From Ectocarpus siliculosus (Eukaryota; Sar; Phaeophyceae; Ectocarpales; Ectocarpaceae), in contig FN648707.1 in assembly GCA_000310025.1 (NCBI GenBank), positions 489,553-542,171 of the forward strand: a stretch of 52,619 nucleotides of DNA, given 5' to 3'. Positions 1-12,261 of this stretch are shown here, in pieces. The translations under genes were made by a program, and so were the position numbers. The notes under the pieces are model-generated. The model was given only the letters and a program-made list of their open reading frames with translations. It did no database searches and was not told the DNA's origin. Every line of letters starts with the position of its first letter. Within the stretch, counting starts at the first letter, position 1.

Positions 1-191
1 TGGGGGAAAGGGGGGGGCCCAAAGGGCCCCGAGGGGGGGGGGAAAAAATGCCAAAAAATTTTTTTGGGGTTTTGGGGAAAAAAAAAAAAAGCCCCCAAAA
101 TTGGGGGGGGTTTTTTAGGGGGGGGGGAAGGGGTTCCCCTTCTAAAAGGGGGGGGGGGTCAAAGGTTAAAAAATTTCCGCCACCAAAAAAA

Positions 192-222
<31 letters not shown>

Positions 223-235
223 TTGTGTTGCTCCC
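1..235. other. Low-quality contig end
   Basis: This stretch is almost entirely runs of G, C, A and T of 4 to more than 30 bases, including a C run of about 32 bases near 197-222. It differs sharply from the ordinary sequence that begins around 225. The right-hand contig end has the same texture. I read it as unreliable read-end sequence rather than genome, so the open frames that cross it have no value. It truncates the acyl-CoA dehydrogenase gene beside it. Confidence 0.7.
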
Positions 236-329
236 GAGATTTCTGGGGAAAGTTGGAAAATCCAATCGGGGAACTACATACTGCCTCAATCATGACAAAC
301 GGAAGCGGTAGGCAGGCATCATCGCTCAC

Positions 330-892
330 CAGGTAGTCCAGGCCAGTGCCACCGTCCTCTTCGCTAATAGCCACTCCCATCAACCCAAGTTCGCCTAGCT
401 GAGCAACCTGCTTGGGGGGGGAAATCATCATTTTTTCTTGTCATCGAACGCGTGGTGGGATGTTCGATGAACATGGATAATTTATCCGCATACATATCGC
501 ACACCTCCTGAGCACCCGCAGACTGCTGTGCGGTGAACGGTACGCACAGCATATGCCCAAAAGCGAGGGGGATTCGCGGTATTAACAGGCAGCAACACCA
601 TCGTCATCGTCATCCTGTCCAAAAAAAGAAAGAAGAGGAACAGCGGTCGCACCTGATCCTTAGGAAAGGCATGGTTCTTGTCCCACTCTCCGGCGTTGGG
701 AGCGAGCTCGTTGTCCGCAAAGCTGCGGCACATATCTCGAAGCATCGTGTGCTCCTCCGGTAGGCTGTTCCACGTCAAGAAGCCTCTCCCTCCCGCAACG
801 CGGCAACCCACGCTGCGTCCGACAGTAGCAGCAAACCGCGCAGTTTTCCGTGAACAAGCTTCACGATGAGTGGGGAATGACACCGATGACAC
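330..892 (-). CDS. Short-chain acyl-CoA dehydrogenase, N-terminal part (truncated by contig end)
   Basis: Two exons are visible: 892-653 (80 codons) and 407-330 (26 codons), joined in phase 0 across a 245-bp intron with donor GTGCGA and an AG acceptor after a C-rich tract. A further donor GTGAGC follows 330. The second half of exon 1 carries the ACAD N-terminal helix signature (LPEEHTMLRDMCRSFA, then ELAPNA and FPKDQ). Exon 2 reads QLGELGLMGV and EEDGGTGLDYL, the start of the conserved ACAD_N segment. The pattern is closest to short-chain (butyryl-CoA) dehydrogenases: FAD enzymes of mitochondrial beta-oxidation that form the 2,3-enoyl-CoA and pass electrons to ETF. Residues 1-43 are rich in Ser, Arg and Ala with few acids, as in a mitochondrial presequence, so I chose the ATG at 892; an upstream exon is possible. 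The middle and C-terminal FAD-binding domains are missing because the contig ends. Confidence 0.85.
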
Positions 893-3800
893 AGCAAGGG
901 CATACTAGCGCCGCGAGAGAGACGCTATCTTGGCTGCGGTATCATCTTCAGTTCGGGTTCGCGGCTGATTTCCCATGTGCATGACATTGGCAGTCCAAAT
1001 ATCCTCTGCTAGTCCCTACTGTAGGCGCGGTCTCCGGTCGAGGATATGGAGATATTCGAGAAGTCATGACGAGTGACCTCTTCGCATTGGGCAACCGGTT
1101 GGAGGTAGTGTAAGCCTGGCCTCTCTGCTGCCGTGCGAGCGTAGCGGGCTACAGCAGTACATAACGTTATCTCCAACGTCCAGGTGCACAACTCGAGAGG
1201 TGCGGAAAGCGGAGAGCTGCAACAACCTTCCTCGCAGCAGCTACCACTTGAGCCATTGTACCTTCTCAGGAGCTGGCGAGCGGCACCGCCACTGCAAGAG
1301 CCAGCTTAACCTTGAGCTCATAAGGCTAGAACTCCTACTGCTACAATGCAGACTAGATTGTATCTTGAGCAACACCGCACTCAACCCTCGTGGCAAAAAG
1401 AACGTAGGCGCTGTGCTACGCTACACTACCGAGGCCTAGGGCACCCACATCATGGTAAAACCAGAGCGGGAGCATGGAGGTTTGTTGGTAGACCGGATCA
1501 CACACGGTCGGCGCAGGTACACATGGTATACGGTAGGCGGTCGATACACGTACAAGCTGGCCGGTTTGATGCACGCGGTTGATGGTTGATGTTACTACTT
1601 GTACACTCGAGAGAACTTTTTGGGAATATCTGTGACAAAAAAGCAACTGGGAGGGTACATCGACCGCGGCAGTCCTAACCCTTAACGCACCCGGAACCTC
1701 GGATCGGGCTGCTGCTTGCCACTAGAAAGCCTTCCAGTCAAGCGGCAGGCTACAGCAGCTTTCCGAACGCACGTTCAACATCAACTCCAGAAACTGTTGT
1801 CTTGAGAAAAGTGCAAAATTCTTGAAAGTTGGTATCACCTGCGGGAGGTTTTGGCTCCGCGAGCAGCAGCAGCTGCAGCAGTCCTCAGCATGATGTTGCT
1901 GTTGATGATCTTGTCGTCAGTTCAACACGAGAGAGAAAGCGAGAGAGAGAGAGAGAGATGCAACAGCGCTTTCCAACTCCGCCACGAGAGAAGGAGCAAG
2001 AGCGGGAGAACGCGCGCAGAAACGCGGAGAGTTTAAATAACGAACGGGGCTCCGCGAAATTGTTGTATGTACCCTCCTCGACAACCTACCGCCTTCGCTG
2101 CCTTCGCTGTCCAGTTCCGCCGCTCCAACCTCCTCCACAACGGGGGAGCCCAGCAGAGCTGCAGAGTAGCGCTGGCGAGAGGAAAACGCCGTAGATCTCT
2201 GGGCGTATGGCGGCAAGGGCTGAGAATCGAACCCCAGAGACTGCATAGCCAACGTCCTGTAGACGCAAGTACGCTACCAGAGCATAGTGGCTGGTTGTAA
2301 ATCTTGAAAGATATTGTACGAACCCAGCAGGAACGTTTCAAAATAAATTACGCCGCACCGGCCGACACCCACCGTTCCACCGTTGGAACCACGCGTCAAG
2401 CAAACGCCAAGCATCAACTTTGCGGGTGGGCGCACACCTTTAACCTTCGTGGGGTTATCTACAAGACACGCAAGCTCCCCGGCACCCCTTCGTACTCGTT
2501 GCTGCGGGTCATCTCCATACGCGTCGGTCAGGATTCTACACTTCCAACCTCGCATACACCGTCATCTCGAATAGAGTGGTGGGCGTGACAGCATGCCAAA
2601 CATGTTGGCAGAAGCCAAGAGCGTCGGCAAGTCGCAAGTGAGCAACAGTAGACTAGTCTTGATAGGCATCTCTCTGAGGTAGCTCAGGACGTTTCCCGTC
2701 AGGATGATGACGTGAATATTTCTTCGGTCAACCGCCACCAACTACTTTACGACAACAACCGACCACGCTCTTGTGCGGCGGTACAAACAGCACTACCGCC
2801 GCGTATGCATATGACGTGTAGCGGCATTCCGAGCGCCATACAAGCAATATTCTCGAAACAGAGAACGAGCGGCATTCTGTGTGGAGAAAGAACACCCTGT
2901 CTGTTCACTCATATTTCGAAGTATGTATGTTGGCTCTATTGCTGCCTCCCCTCGAAACGCACACGAACGCACAGGAGCAAGCAGATGATGGAGAGAGCTA
3001 CAAATTAGGGAGAGGTTCTATGCGAGGCGGGGGAAACGACGCAAAGGGCGATCTTGGTGGGAGCGTGCCGTGGGGTGCCGACTCTAAAGAATGTCAGCAG
3101 CAAGGAGAAAACCGAGGGAAAATGCTGAGCAGTCTTGCCAAACAAGCAAGCCCACGACCAAGTGAGGTAAGGGGACGCGGTGTCATCGCTTTTCGGAATG
3201 TCAAACGGTTTTCGGACTGAGTCAGTCACTTGCTGTATAATACGTCGAAACCTTGAACGCGGTACAAACCTGTATCACCCCAGGTGGGGGGCATCTTGCA
3301 GAAGAACACAGCATTCGTCCAAAGACACGCTATAGATGTACGGTAGCTCCGTGTGTGTTGTAAACGAGCGCATGGGTGTCGGAGCCACAACCTGATGAAA
3401 ATACATTCCGCCAACTTTGCAACCGGGAATCGGCGCATCATGACCTCTCACGCCTTGAATCAGATGCAGGCATTCTCCAGCCTTCCGAGCCCGTCAGCAG
3501 ACTCAGGAAAACTTGCGCCTCTGGACATGGGACAAAGAAGTCCCCGCTCACATCGCGCATCGAGGTCGAGACAGCGATCGAGCAGCCCCAAAGAGCACCA
3601 AAACGCGTCCTCGGAGGTGAGGCAGAGGAGCGTGATGGCGCATTTTTCTGAAGTCAAATATTCTGCGGGACACACAATAGGTTTGTTTCATGCGATCCGT
3701 AGTTTCCAATCGTTTGAGTTCAGGAAGGGGCTATTGCAATCGTTCAACTTGGCTAGAAGCACTCATGACGTTTGGTTACACAGAATAATTAAAAGTAACG

Positions 3801-5704
3801 TGCAGCCGACGAATATCGTGTGAGCGTTTTGGGGTCAATACCTACGATCCATCATTCGCATTCGAACCAATGTTTCGGTGCACCTTTGACCACACGGCCC
3901 AGTAGCAATCATCCGTTAGTTGTGATCGGCATCATAACATGCTTTATCTCGTTGCCAATCCAGAACGCTTGACCTACTACATAGCAAACAATGTTTTAAT
4001 CGCCCAGTGACTGAAAGTTCCTGGTGACGTTTGTACAGTTTGGCGGATGACGGTTACAAGCTGCCCATGGGAAGCTCGCCAAGAAACCGGAGGCTTTGAA
4101 CAAGGACATATAACCAAAATATCCTTTCGCTTGCAGTGCTTCTTTCGTCGATCGACACGTTCCGCCTCTCGCGCACTCGTGTCGCACCCGCTCCGCTTCA
4201 CCGCGGGGCAAATGCTGCCGTCTGGTGGCCTCCATTCATTTCACGGAGAAGGTGACGAGCTCGTCTCTACCAGCCTCAGGCACAAGCAGCCCTGCGTCGC
4301 CAAGACTCCCGCCCATGAAGTCAGCGCCATCCCCTTCACACGTGAGACGTCATCGTTGGCGGCCTCACGCAGAGACGCGCAGTTCATAGTCTTCACCGCA
4401 CCCGTCAAGCAGACAGAGGAGAATCACAAACAACAAATGTCGAACTTACGTTCACGCCAGCTTTCATGAGATACCACCAGGGCGAAGCTTGGGCAGCGTA
4501 GTGCGCGGGTGAGCAATGATGTTTCTCCGCACTCTACAATATCCTACAGCTGACGCTTTGACAAAAGTTTGGTTTCGCCCCGTTCGGTCTCCTGCTGCCG
4601 CTTCGTTCGGTGTTTTTCCCAGGATGAATCTCCCCTCCCCGGTTTGTCGCTCTCTCCGAGAAGTGGCGCGCACTCCGCCCGTCGGGTCCGAAGCCTTCCC
4701 CCGACTCCCAAGAGAGCTTCGTGCACCAACCTTGACCCTGTTAGCGATAGCGTCGAGTTCGCTCGGCCTCAGAGCCGCGGCGGCCCGGCCGGCAACGGCA
4801 GCAAGTTTTCTCCACTCCTCGATGCGAAAGAGGGCTCCACGTCGCCACGGTATAGAGATCCCGCCCTATGCGCAGCGGATAGCAACAAGCGCGGAGGGGA
4901 GCTTGCAGCTGAACGTGGTGGTGGCGGGTTAGGACGTGAATCGCGAAGCCTTTCGAGGGGGGCGGCGGAAGCGAAAAGCGAGGTCGGGTGCACTCGTCTT
5001 CCGGGGACAAAGTGAGTCTTTCAGCTAGGCATTTCGAAGCGAGAGAAGTGCGGTGTGCTCGGCTTTTTGCCCATGAGAAAATAACACTCAGAATCGTTCA
5101 GTTTGAGCTTCAGGATGGCGGTTGGTGGCGTTTCTTGCACGTGCTGTGCATCGTTCGTCTGCAAAGGGCCCTGGTGTTGCCTTCGTGTCCCATGTGTGGT
5201 TCTAAATGTGAGCCCAGCAGAGCCCTTTGCGGACTGTGAGATCTGACAAACAACATGGTTGGTTGCCAGGGAAACCAAGGGAGCCCTTGACTTGCTTACA
5301 CACCGCCTCTCTCTCTGCTTTTTCTCTCTTACAGACGACGATAGGTGAAACGTTTTGCAGACATCAAAGAGAATGCTAGAGCGGCCGATCGATAACCAAT
5401 TCGGCGTACATAATGGAAGGTACAAAAGGTACAACCGAAAGGGCGAGGATGCAGTAGCTCCAACTAAATCATCCATAACACATTCAAAACGGCGCAGTGA
5501 CAAATTGACCCTCCCAAAATGACGGTATTCAGCGATTGAGAGGTTTCAAGACGCAGATGTCGACATCTGGCAAGAGTGTGATTCCATTTTTGTACTACAA
5601 CCTCCAGTGTTGGCTGTGCCAACGTGCCCCCACCACGTCTCTGGAGGTGGATTCCACAAGCTTCCGGGTTTTGCAGCTGGATCAATACCATACCATAAAG
5701 CCGG
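893..5704. other. Gene-poor stretch
   Basis: No gene could be supported here. The longest plus-strand frames are a Ser/Arg-rich one at 4569-5015, inside a GC-rich island (about 4570-5010), and overlapping frames at 3353-3823. Neither shows a recognisable domain or a convincing splice context. A tRNA-like B-box (GGTTCGATTC) reads on the minus strand near 2225-2235. The island could be the 5' end of an unrecognised gene. Confidence 0.4.
1928..1958. repeat. (GA)n simple repeat
   Basis: An imperfect GA/GAAA microsatellite of about 30 bp, continuing as purine-rich sequence to about 2010. On the opposite strand it is a (TC)n tract. Confidence 0.85.
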
Positions 5705-6012
5705 TCGCCCCGGTGGTCTAGTTGGTAGCCTCGTAACCTTCTAGAGGTCAGGTCAGGGGTTCGAATCCCGGCGTAGGCGAGATTTTCTTGCAAAGTGAGT
5801 TTTTCTCTCGCTTCCGCTCCTGGCCAAGTGGATAGCGCTAGTTCGTGTGTACACAGAGGGAAGAGAGTGCTGAACTCTCCTCGCATTAAAAATTGAAGGC
5901 GAAGTACCGCAGGAGGGAAGGGTAGAGAGAGGCTCTTCTGTGTGACCACGGGTTGGAATAAACGGCACTAGTGCTGTGAGCGCTGATTTGAAGTGAAAAA
6001 AAAAAAAAAAAA
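5705..6012 (+). mobile_element. tRNA-derived SINE, full-length copy
   Basis: The element opens with a tRNA-like head of about 80 bp. TCGCC at 5705 can pair with GGCGA at the end of the head. There is an A-box-like TGGTCTAGTTGG at 5713-5724 and a perfect B-box GGTTCGAATCC at about 5757-5767. An unrelated body of about 220 bp follows, ending in a run of about 17 A (5996-6012). Internal RNA polymerase III promoter, unrelated body and A tail are the defining SINE features. A second copy lies at 48223-48513 and a 3' fragment on the minus strand at 9006-9168, which shows it is a dispersed family. I found no clear target-site duplication. Confidence 0.85.
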
Positions 6013-9005
6013 CCAAGCCTTTACAACAATAACAACGTGATCATTCCGATCATGTTCCGTCCTTTTGTCTCAATCATGTTTTCAGGTCCACCTCACCACC
6101 GCGAGACAGAGGAGAGGGTAGCGAGGGCAGACCCCGTTTGTCGAGTGAGAGTCTTCCGGGCGCTTCCCCTTCATCTTCCAACGGCACTTGGCGCAGGCAG
6201 CGGAGCTCGCAGAACGTGGATGCGGCGCATTCCACGAAACGATCGAGTGAGAGAAATAGCCACGGTACGGTACCGACGACGGTAGTGTACGGTGCTGGAG
6301 GCTTGTAGACGACAGCGAGAGTACAGTCCGCCTGCCCATCTACTTTTTCTAGAGGGTATCTCACCGATTCCCGGACTTACGGGCGTTTGCCAATCCTGTA
6401 CATTCTGTTTTGAGTGTGCCCATGGTCTCCTGCAAGTTTCTCGATAAATAGTTCCGCTGGTATCCAAAGCCTGGAATTCACATCCAGCTGCCTGCCGGGT
6501 TCGAAGCCTTTCCGCGAACAAGAAGACTCGAAGCCTACACGGAAACCGTATAATAGCAAAAACGGGTTTTCAACGCAAGGCCGTGAATGATGGGATTCTT
6601 TGTACTACTCCCTCACCAAGGACACGACCGCTGCACATGGGGATGTCACCCTTTCCCGTCCGGCCTCTAACACGCGTGTTTCCCTGATTTTGAAATGTTG
6701 AAGGTGGGGACGTTAGTCCCGCCGGGGGTGAACGCAACGGCAACCATCGCTACGAGGGCTATGGCGAGGAAAAGGACTTCGGAAGCGTTCCCAACAGCCC
6801 GTCCATGGCCAGAGGTGCGAAAAGCTGTTCCTTAAATCTGCGAGTTTCGACAAGTTTCAGCTTGCTCGTTTCTGGCACCAGCGTGTATTGCTGCGCATGA
6901 TGCCTGCGGCAGGTACGTGGATTCCTCTCGTATTTCCAAGCAAACAAACATGTGCCTCTAGAAGAACGATGCGTCTGTGAAACCCACGCCCAGTAAGGCA
7001 GTCTGGTACTTCGTCGCAGTAGGTTACTGCTCCGGTTGGGCCGGGGTCTGGGGTCATCTGTAGGGCCTGAGGTACATTGTGTTACCCTTCTCATTTCACC
7101 AAGCCTGTGAACGAAGGACACCTTGCGACCATCAATGGCAGAGAGCTTCATTTGGGGCAGCTTGCGCACAACAACAACCCCATCAACCGTTTGACGGTAG
7201 ACGGGGAGGAACATAGATAAAGAAACAGGCTGATTCTAACCCGCCGCAGTCGAAGGGGTTTCGGATGATGTTGCGCATCCATGACCGATTTCTCCGTCTC
7301 TTCTCCGTCTCCAGCGCAAGTGAGGTTTTCTGTCCCGATAGGATCCATTCTTCCGCCACAGACGTTCCGCGATCCTGCGGGGTGTCGGCATAAACCCAAT
7401 CCCCCGAAAAAATCTTGGACAAATCGAGCTTGCATAGTACTCCTGCCAGCTGCGCAATCCTGCAGCAAAAAACGCACTGAGATGTAACGATTTGAGAGGC
7501 AGAAGCTGTTTGGTTGAAGGGGGCTCATCCAAAAGTAGCTGCACCCTCGAATTGTGGAAATGTGGCAAAGAAACGGCTACAGTCCAAGCACATGAAGAAT
7601 ACTCGGTAAGAAATCTCTCACTCTCGAGTAGCATGCTCCCTTCAGTTTTTTCTACCGCCACTCTAGCGATGAAAGCCAGGAGGTGGTGGTGCGTGACGTT
7701 TGACCGACAAGTCGATGTTACTTAACTGTCGACTTGTTCACCGCTGCCCATGTTTTTCGCGCATTTCACACGCTGTCTGCCCGCGCACCGATGTTGCTCA
7801 CTGACTCGGCCTACGCAGGCGAGGAGAGCTCCAAGAGTCCAAGAACACGCCGGATGCGACCCCAGCGTGATAGCGCGGTGTAGATCGCGCGTGCAACCAC
7901 TCTCAAGGGTCAGCGCGCAGTTCCCACATCACGATGGATGTTCCCGGAACGCACGATTCGATATCACGTACAATGTGTTTTCGTCACAATTGAGCGGACA
8001 TGGGACATGAAGGAACCGAAGGGCAAGGGGCAGCGGGGACGGGAATAGCGCGGCTTGCGCTGAACAGATCCGGAGTTTCTACTCGCGAATGGTCTCGCAG
8101 CGGCTCCGAAACGTGCAGGCAGCGCCACGTGGCAAACCGAGTTCAAGAGGATTTTGATGTTATTACGTTGATAATGGAATATAGGGTCAGGGAAGGTAGT
8201 TCGTGCTAGGCACACGATCAGGGACGCAGCGGTGACCTGCAGAAACCGTTAGTGGGTCGTTTGAGTTGTACGTTCGATGCAACAGGTTTGGTTTAGGCCG
8301 CATGTTATTCAAAGGACGCTCACTGTACTTACTGCGAGATAGACGTCCTGACCAAGGGAGAATCACACGTCGATGGGCCGTGTGACTAGAATGCACGTGG
8401 TCCAATCAGGCCTTGCTCAATAACGAATAAATGGGTTGAGCAGCGGTTTTCGTTTGCAAGAGTACATTTATCTTCAATCCATTCTGGACGTTCAGCTATT
8501 GGAGTGCGTCAAAACCTGTGTGCACGGTAGGCATGCCACGTCTTGTGGACGGCAGAAAAGGCAGGATCGTTGGCCGCCGAAACCTCGTGTCGTTGGCATA
8601 CGTCGGTTGACGGAAGGCAGCGGCTGGTGGAAACATCGCGCCGAACATTCGTTTAGAATGATCGAAAACGTTCAACTCCCCGCCACCCTCCAAACACGGC
8701 GACAGCAATTCTCCAGCCCAGCTGAGTTGTAAGGGGCCAAGCACGTGGTGCCAGTGGACCAAGGCTTCTTTGCGTTTGTGTTCCTCACTTTTGTAGTCCA
8801 TCGTTCGCTTTACACTGAAAGTTTCGCCGTTGTTTCCCCTCGTTTATGGTGTTTATTTTCTTCGCCCCATGCGTTTCCTGGATTCGACAACCACGCGACT
8901 AACAATTGTGCGGCGCCTAAACGAGAGATTCGGCTCGGTCCATGCCTTTCCTCTCTCACATACAGCAAGTTGAAAATGGAGGAAGGCAGTCTTATTTGTT
9001 TTTTT
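6013..9005. other. No gene recognised
   Basis: Frames of up to 151 codons occur on the minus strand (6759-7214, 7236-7661), but they overlap one another and show no domain, no consistent codon pattern and no splice-linked partners. I see no RNA gene or repeat structure. Confidence 0.4.
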
Positions 9006-9168
9006 CACTTTTGATCAGCGCTCACAGACTTTCTGCCGGGTGGGAGGTCCAGTCCGTGGTCACATCATCACACAGGAGGGTTCTTCCCCCTTAGTCCCCC
9101 TACGCACTACCCACTACCCACCCTCCTGCGGTGCTTGCCTTCGGCCTTTATGGCGAGAAGAACCTGGA
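9006..9168 (-). mobile_element. 3' fragment of the tRNA-derived SINE
   Basis: Read on the minus strand, this matches the 3' body of the SINE at 5705-6012. Shared blocks are the AGCGCTGA-type end, the GTGTGACCACGG region, CGCAGGAGGG, and the segment corresponding to the stretch between the body centre and the A tail. It carries small insertions relative to the full copy. No tRNA-like head follows, so it is a 5'-truncated or decayed copy. Confidence 0.6.
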
Positions 9169-10173
9169 ACAGCGAAAACATCGTTGAAAATAGCTTTGGA
9201 AGACAGCATCACATCGGTGTTCCGACTCCGTCAAAGCCTTCCTCGCCATTTCTCGGTCACACCCACGTGTGTTATCTCACCTCCTGCATGAATCCTGATA
9301 GCGATAAGCAAAAGGCTGTCCTCGCACGCCGGAAGGTATTGCCGCGCAAGAGACAAGGGCTTTGCGGACATGAACTGAGATGGTCTGTTTTCATAGCTCA
9401 CAATATTGAGAAGAATAGCTAGGGGGGTGGGGTTCCTAGGCCACATTGAATGTTTCTACCATCACACCACTTCTACCAGGTAAATCAACGCCTGAAGGAT
9501 ATCGCCAGGTTATGTGACACATCCTAAGGTGTAGTACGCCCGCGATATGGCCTAATATGAGCCAACTATTCCTTTTCTGGGACTACATTCGCAAGGGTAT
9601 TTGTATTGACCCATGAAATAGAGAGGGGTGGTTCGTATCCCTGTCCCCAACCCTGACCCTGACCCCCAACCCCCAACCCCGCCCCGTACCCCCTGCTAAA
9701 ACCAAGCTCATATCCTCGCGGACTGCTGCTTGCCTGATGCAGGCATCGTGCAAGACACGTGAGATTACCGCAGCAAGCCGCAGAGTGGTTGTTGGCTGAT
9801 ATTACCTCATGCGCAGGAGCAACACTATTGACATCGTATTGTTCAGAGACTACGGTTGATGCCCAGTATTGTTGACATCCCAGCTCTCAGAAAGTGCACA
9901 AATATGTTGTATGTATGCCGTACACTCTAATCTTCGTACTTCGAAGTAGTTATTTTCGCTACTCGTTGTCGGCCGAACGTTTCGCGCATGCCTGGGACCA
10001 CTCTGCACTGCAGATGCCACGGTCGAGCATGTCCCCTACTACGTGGGCTCTACGCTCCAGGCGGCATGAGGGGTAGGATTGATGCTCGGTCGCGTCTGGC
10101 TGACAGCATCAGATGAAGACCGATGTACGAACGGGAAAGTCACAGACGTTCCTCCGATGTCGTGTGCGGCTCT
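9169..10173. other. No gene recognised; C-rich low-complexity tract
   Basis: The segment 9640-9700 is a degenerate CCCTGACC/CCCCAACC array. It resembles a decayed short tandem repeat and is too irregular to call telomeric. Nothing else was identified. Confidence 0.4.
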
Positions 10174-12261
10174 CTACTTGTACGAACGCTCGCCCGAGTG
10201 ACGCCGGTCATCTTCCGAATATTTCCCCTCCCCCGTGGAAGGGACACCACCTCGTGGCACCGAGTCCGGCTCCTTACCCTCGCTTCCGGCGGTTGGCTTG
10301 CTCTCCTGACCAAGATGGCGCTTCTTCCTCAGAGACTTCTCGGCCTCCTTTTTCATGACGTTGAAAAAGCTGTCGTAGTCGGCGGAGGCCAACAAGCAGT
10401 TGATGAACAGCTGTACCTGATTGGTTTCAAGCACGTCGATCGTGGCACCGAGGCGCAATGCCATTGAGGGGAGAACTCCGGGCATCGAGCACAGGAGTAC
10501 GTGGTTGTGGGTTGCAGTGAAATTCCATATGCCCACTAGATTAATATCTCCATGTACGTGTAGGCGGATGCTTATTGTGCGGCAGGTTACGATTGTGGGA
10601 CGTTCAATTACCAAAAACCCCGTCGAAGCATGCGTTGACAGAGTTGTTCAGTCAAGACGCCGCGTTTGTGATGCTACAGGCAAGCGCCGGCGGAATGCTT
10701 AGGCCACGGAACTCGCGAAGGTTTGCAAGTACATCGTTGGTGGATTCCCATAAACTAGCACCTGGGAAAAAATTCACAGCAATAACCGCCGTCACGCATG
10801 ACACACAATGGAGGGCGAGTCGTGTGTTTTAGAAGAGCCGCTACATCTAACCACAGAAGGTATGGAAATTTCGGTGGGCGTCGAACCCTGCTGTTCAAGC
10901 TCAAAACCCAGTTGACGGCAAGCCACACACATTGCTAAATGATTTTTTCGAATGTTCCGCACCGGTCGTCCTACCCAATTGGTGTGTGTCAAACGCGAAT
11001 TTATGCCACTGAGAAGATCCCCGTGTTTGGGGGTACCTGCGGGTCTGGGTTGGTCTGGTGGTCTCTGATGACATTGTAGAACTCGTTGATTGTGCTCCCT
11101 TCCCTCTCTGCCTCGGCACAACACGATAATGGGTGTAAGAGCTGGGAACCAGCCGGAGCCAGGAGAGCCCTTGTACTCACCGGAAACAGAGCAGTTAAGG
11201 GGTGCAGACATCTAGAACGAGTTTTTTTACCGTTGGCTCTCTCTGATCGACCATAGTTCTCTCCTTCTATTCCTGGTCGTGGCTCCTGTCAGAAGGGACG
11301 CGTCAGTTTGGCGGGCGTCTCGTCTGGTGTGAAGCTCTGCATGTTTGAAGCCGTCTTGGAGACCAGGAGCACGAAATATCTCGGTCGTGAAGAACTGAAC
11401 ACGTGACAAATCTTTCGGAAGACGATGCTCTTGCTCTCAACGTCTTTCTACGAAACAACTGGATACGGACAGCATTGAAAACGTGATTTAGAGAAAATAT
11501 TTTGCTCGCAGCTCAGCGCTTGTCACGCATATTTAGACACTGAACGGGGGGTCACACCGAAACAGCTATTGACATTCACCCCACCATTATGCCAAAGCCG
11601 ACTTCCCTCTAGGCTTGTCTGCGTTCTTCTTTTTTGTGTTGCTGAAAACTCCATCTCTATCTACCTACTGTACACCGCTGCCACAATCTATCTTTGCTGT
11701 CGGGCAGACTGATATGTGCACACTTTTGCCTTACCTATGAACTCCTCCAGCTTCCCCTCGAAGATCAACAAGTACTCATTGAACAACTCTTGGTACTCAA
11801 GGGCGTGCTCTTCGGACTTCCCATCCGCCATCACCTGCGGAATATTTGCGGTGTATACATTGGCAGACACCACCAGGAATTAACCGTAGCGTATTCGTAC
11901 AGACGAAACTTGTGTTTGGAGCACTGGGAAGTACTGCAAGCTGGATGCTGATGTAGGATGGTTTCCACCATGTCTGGGCTACACGGTATACTTTATTGCA
12001 GGCGCCCAGACCGTCTTGTGCGCACGTGTTCGTTAGGGTGGGAAGTCTTCACGTCGCGACGCCCCCCACGACTATATCCCGGAACAAACTCTGCAACTTT
12101 CGCACCTCGAATACTTCCGCATGCTTGCGGAAGTAAGCTCGAAAGACATCGAGGAAATTGTCGCTCCAGCAATGCTTGATCGCCTTTGCCAGGAGGTCCT
12201 CTTCCCCTCCGCCCTGCCCCTTGCTTTCGCCTTCGTCTCCGTGCGAGTCCCTCTTTGGCAT
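10174..12261 (-). CDS. BART-domain protein (ARL2BP/CFAP36 type)
   Basis: The model has three exons: 12261-12106, 11834-11735 and 10475-10174. Donors are GTGCGA and GTAAGG, phases match, and the total is 186 codons including the TAG stop. Exon 1 encodes an acidic start, then DLLAKAIKHCWSDNFLDVF and KHAEVFE. Exon 2 encodes EYQELFNEYLLIFEGKLEEFI. Exon 3 encodes LFINCLLASADYDSFFNVM followed by a Lys/Arg-rich and then Ser/Gly-rich tail. This order is that of the BART domain, an all-helical module that binds GTP-loaded ARL2/ARL3 in ARL2BP and is also found in the cilia protein CFAP36. The linker between exons 2 and 3 is about 7 residues shorter than in ARL2BP, so a small in-frame exon may have been missed between 10476 and 11734. 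The gene is head-to-head with the PIH gene. Family assignment is firm; ARL2BP versus CFAP36 is not resolved. Confidence 0.75.

Noticed and set aside
48-431. Open frames crossing the first 235 bases
   Set aside because: They are products of homopolymer runs in unreliable sequence.
2210-2290. A tRNA gene on the minus strand (B-box GGTTCGATTC, A-box-like GGTAGCG)
   Set aside because: The acceptor and anticodon stems do not pair and the T stem has mismatches. It may be a decayed tRNA or a distant SINE head, but I cannot support either.
5705-5785. A functional tRNA gene
   Set aside because: A and B boxes are good, but the anticodon arm does not form a 5-bp stem with a 7-nt loop, and the same head is fused to the same body in another copy, so it is a SINE head.
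9640-9700. Telomere-like repeat
   Set aside because: CCCTGACC/CCCCAACC units are irregular, few and internal to the contig.
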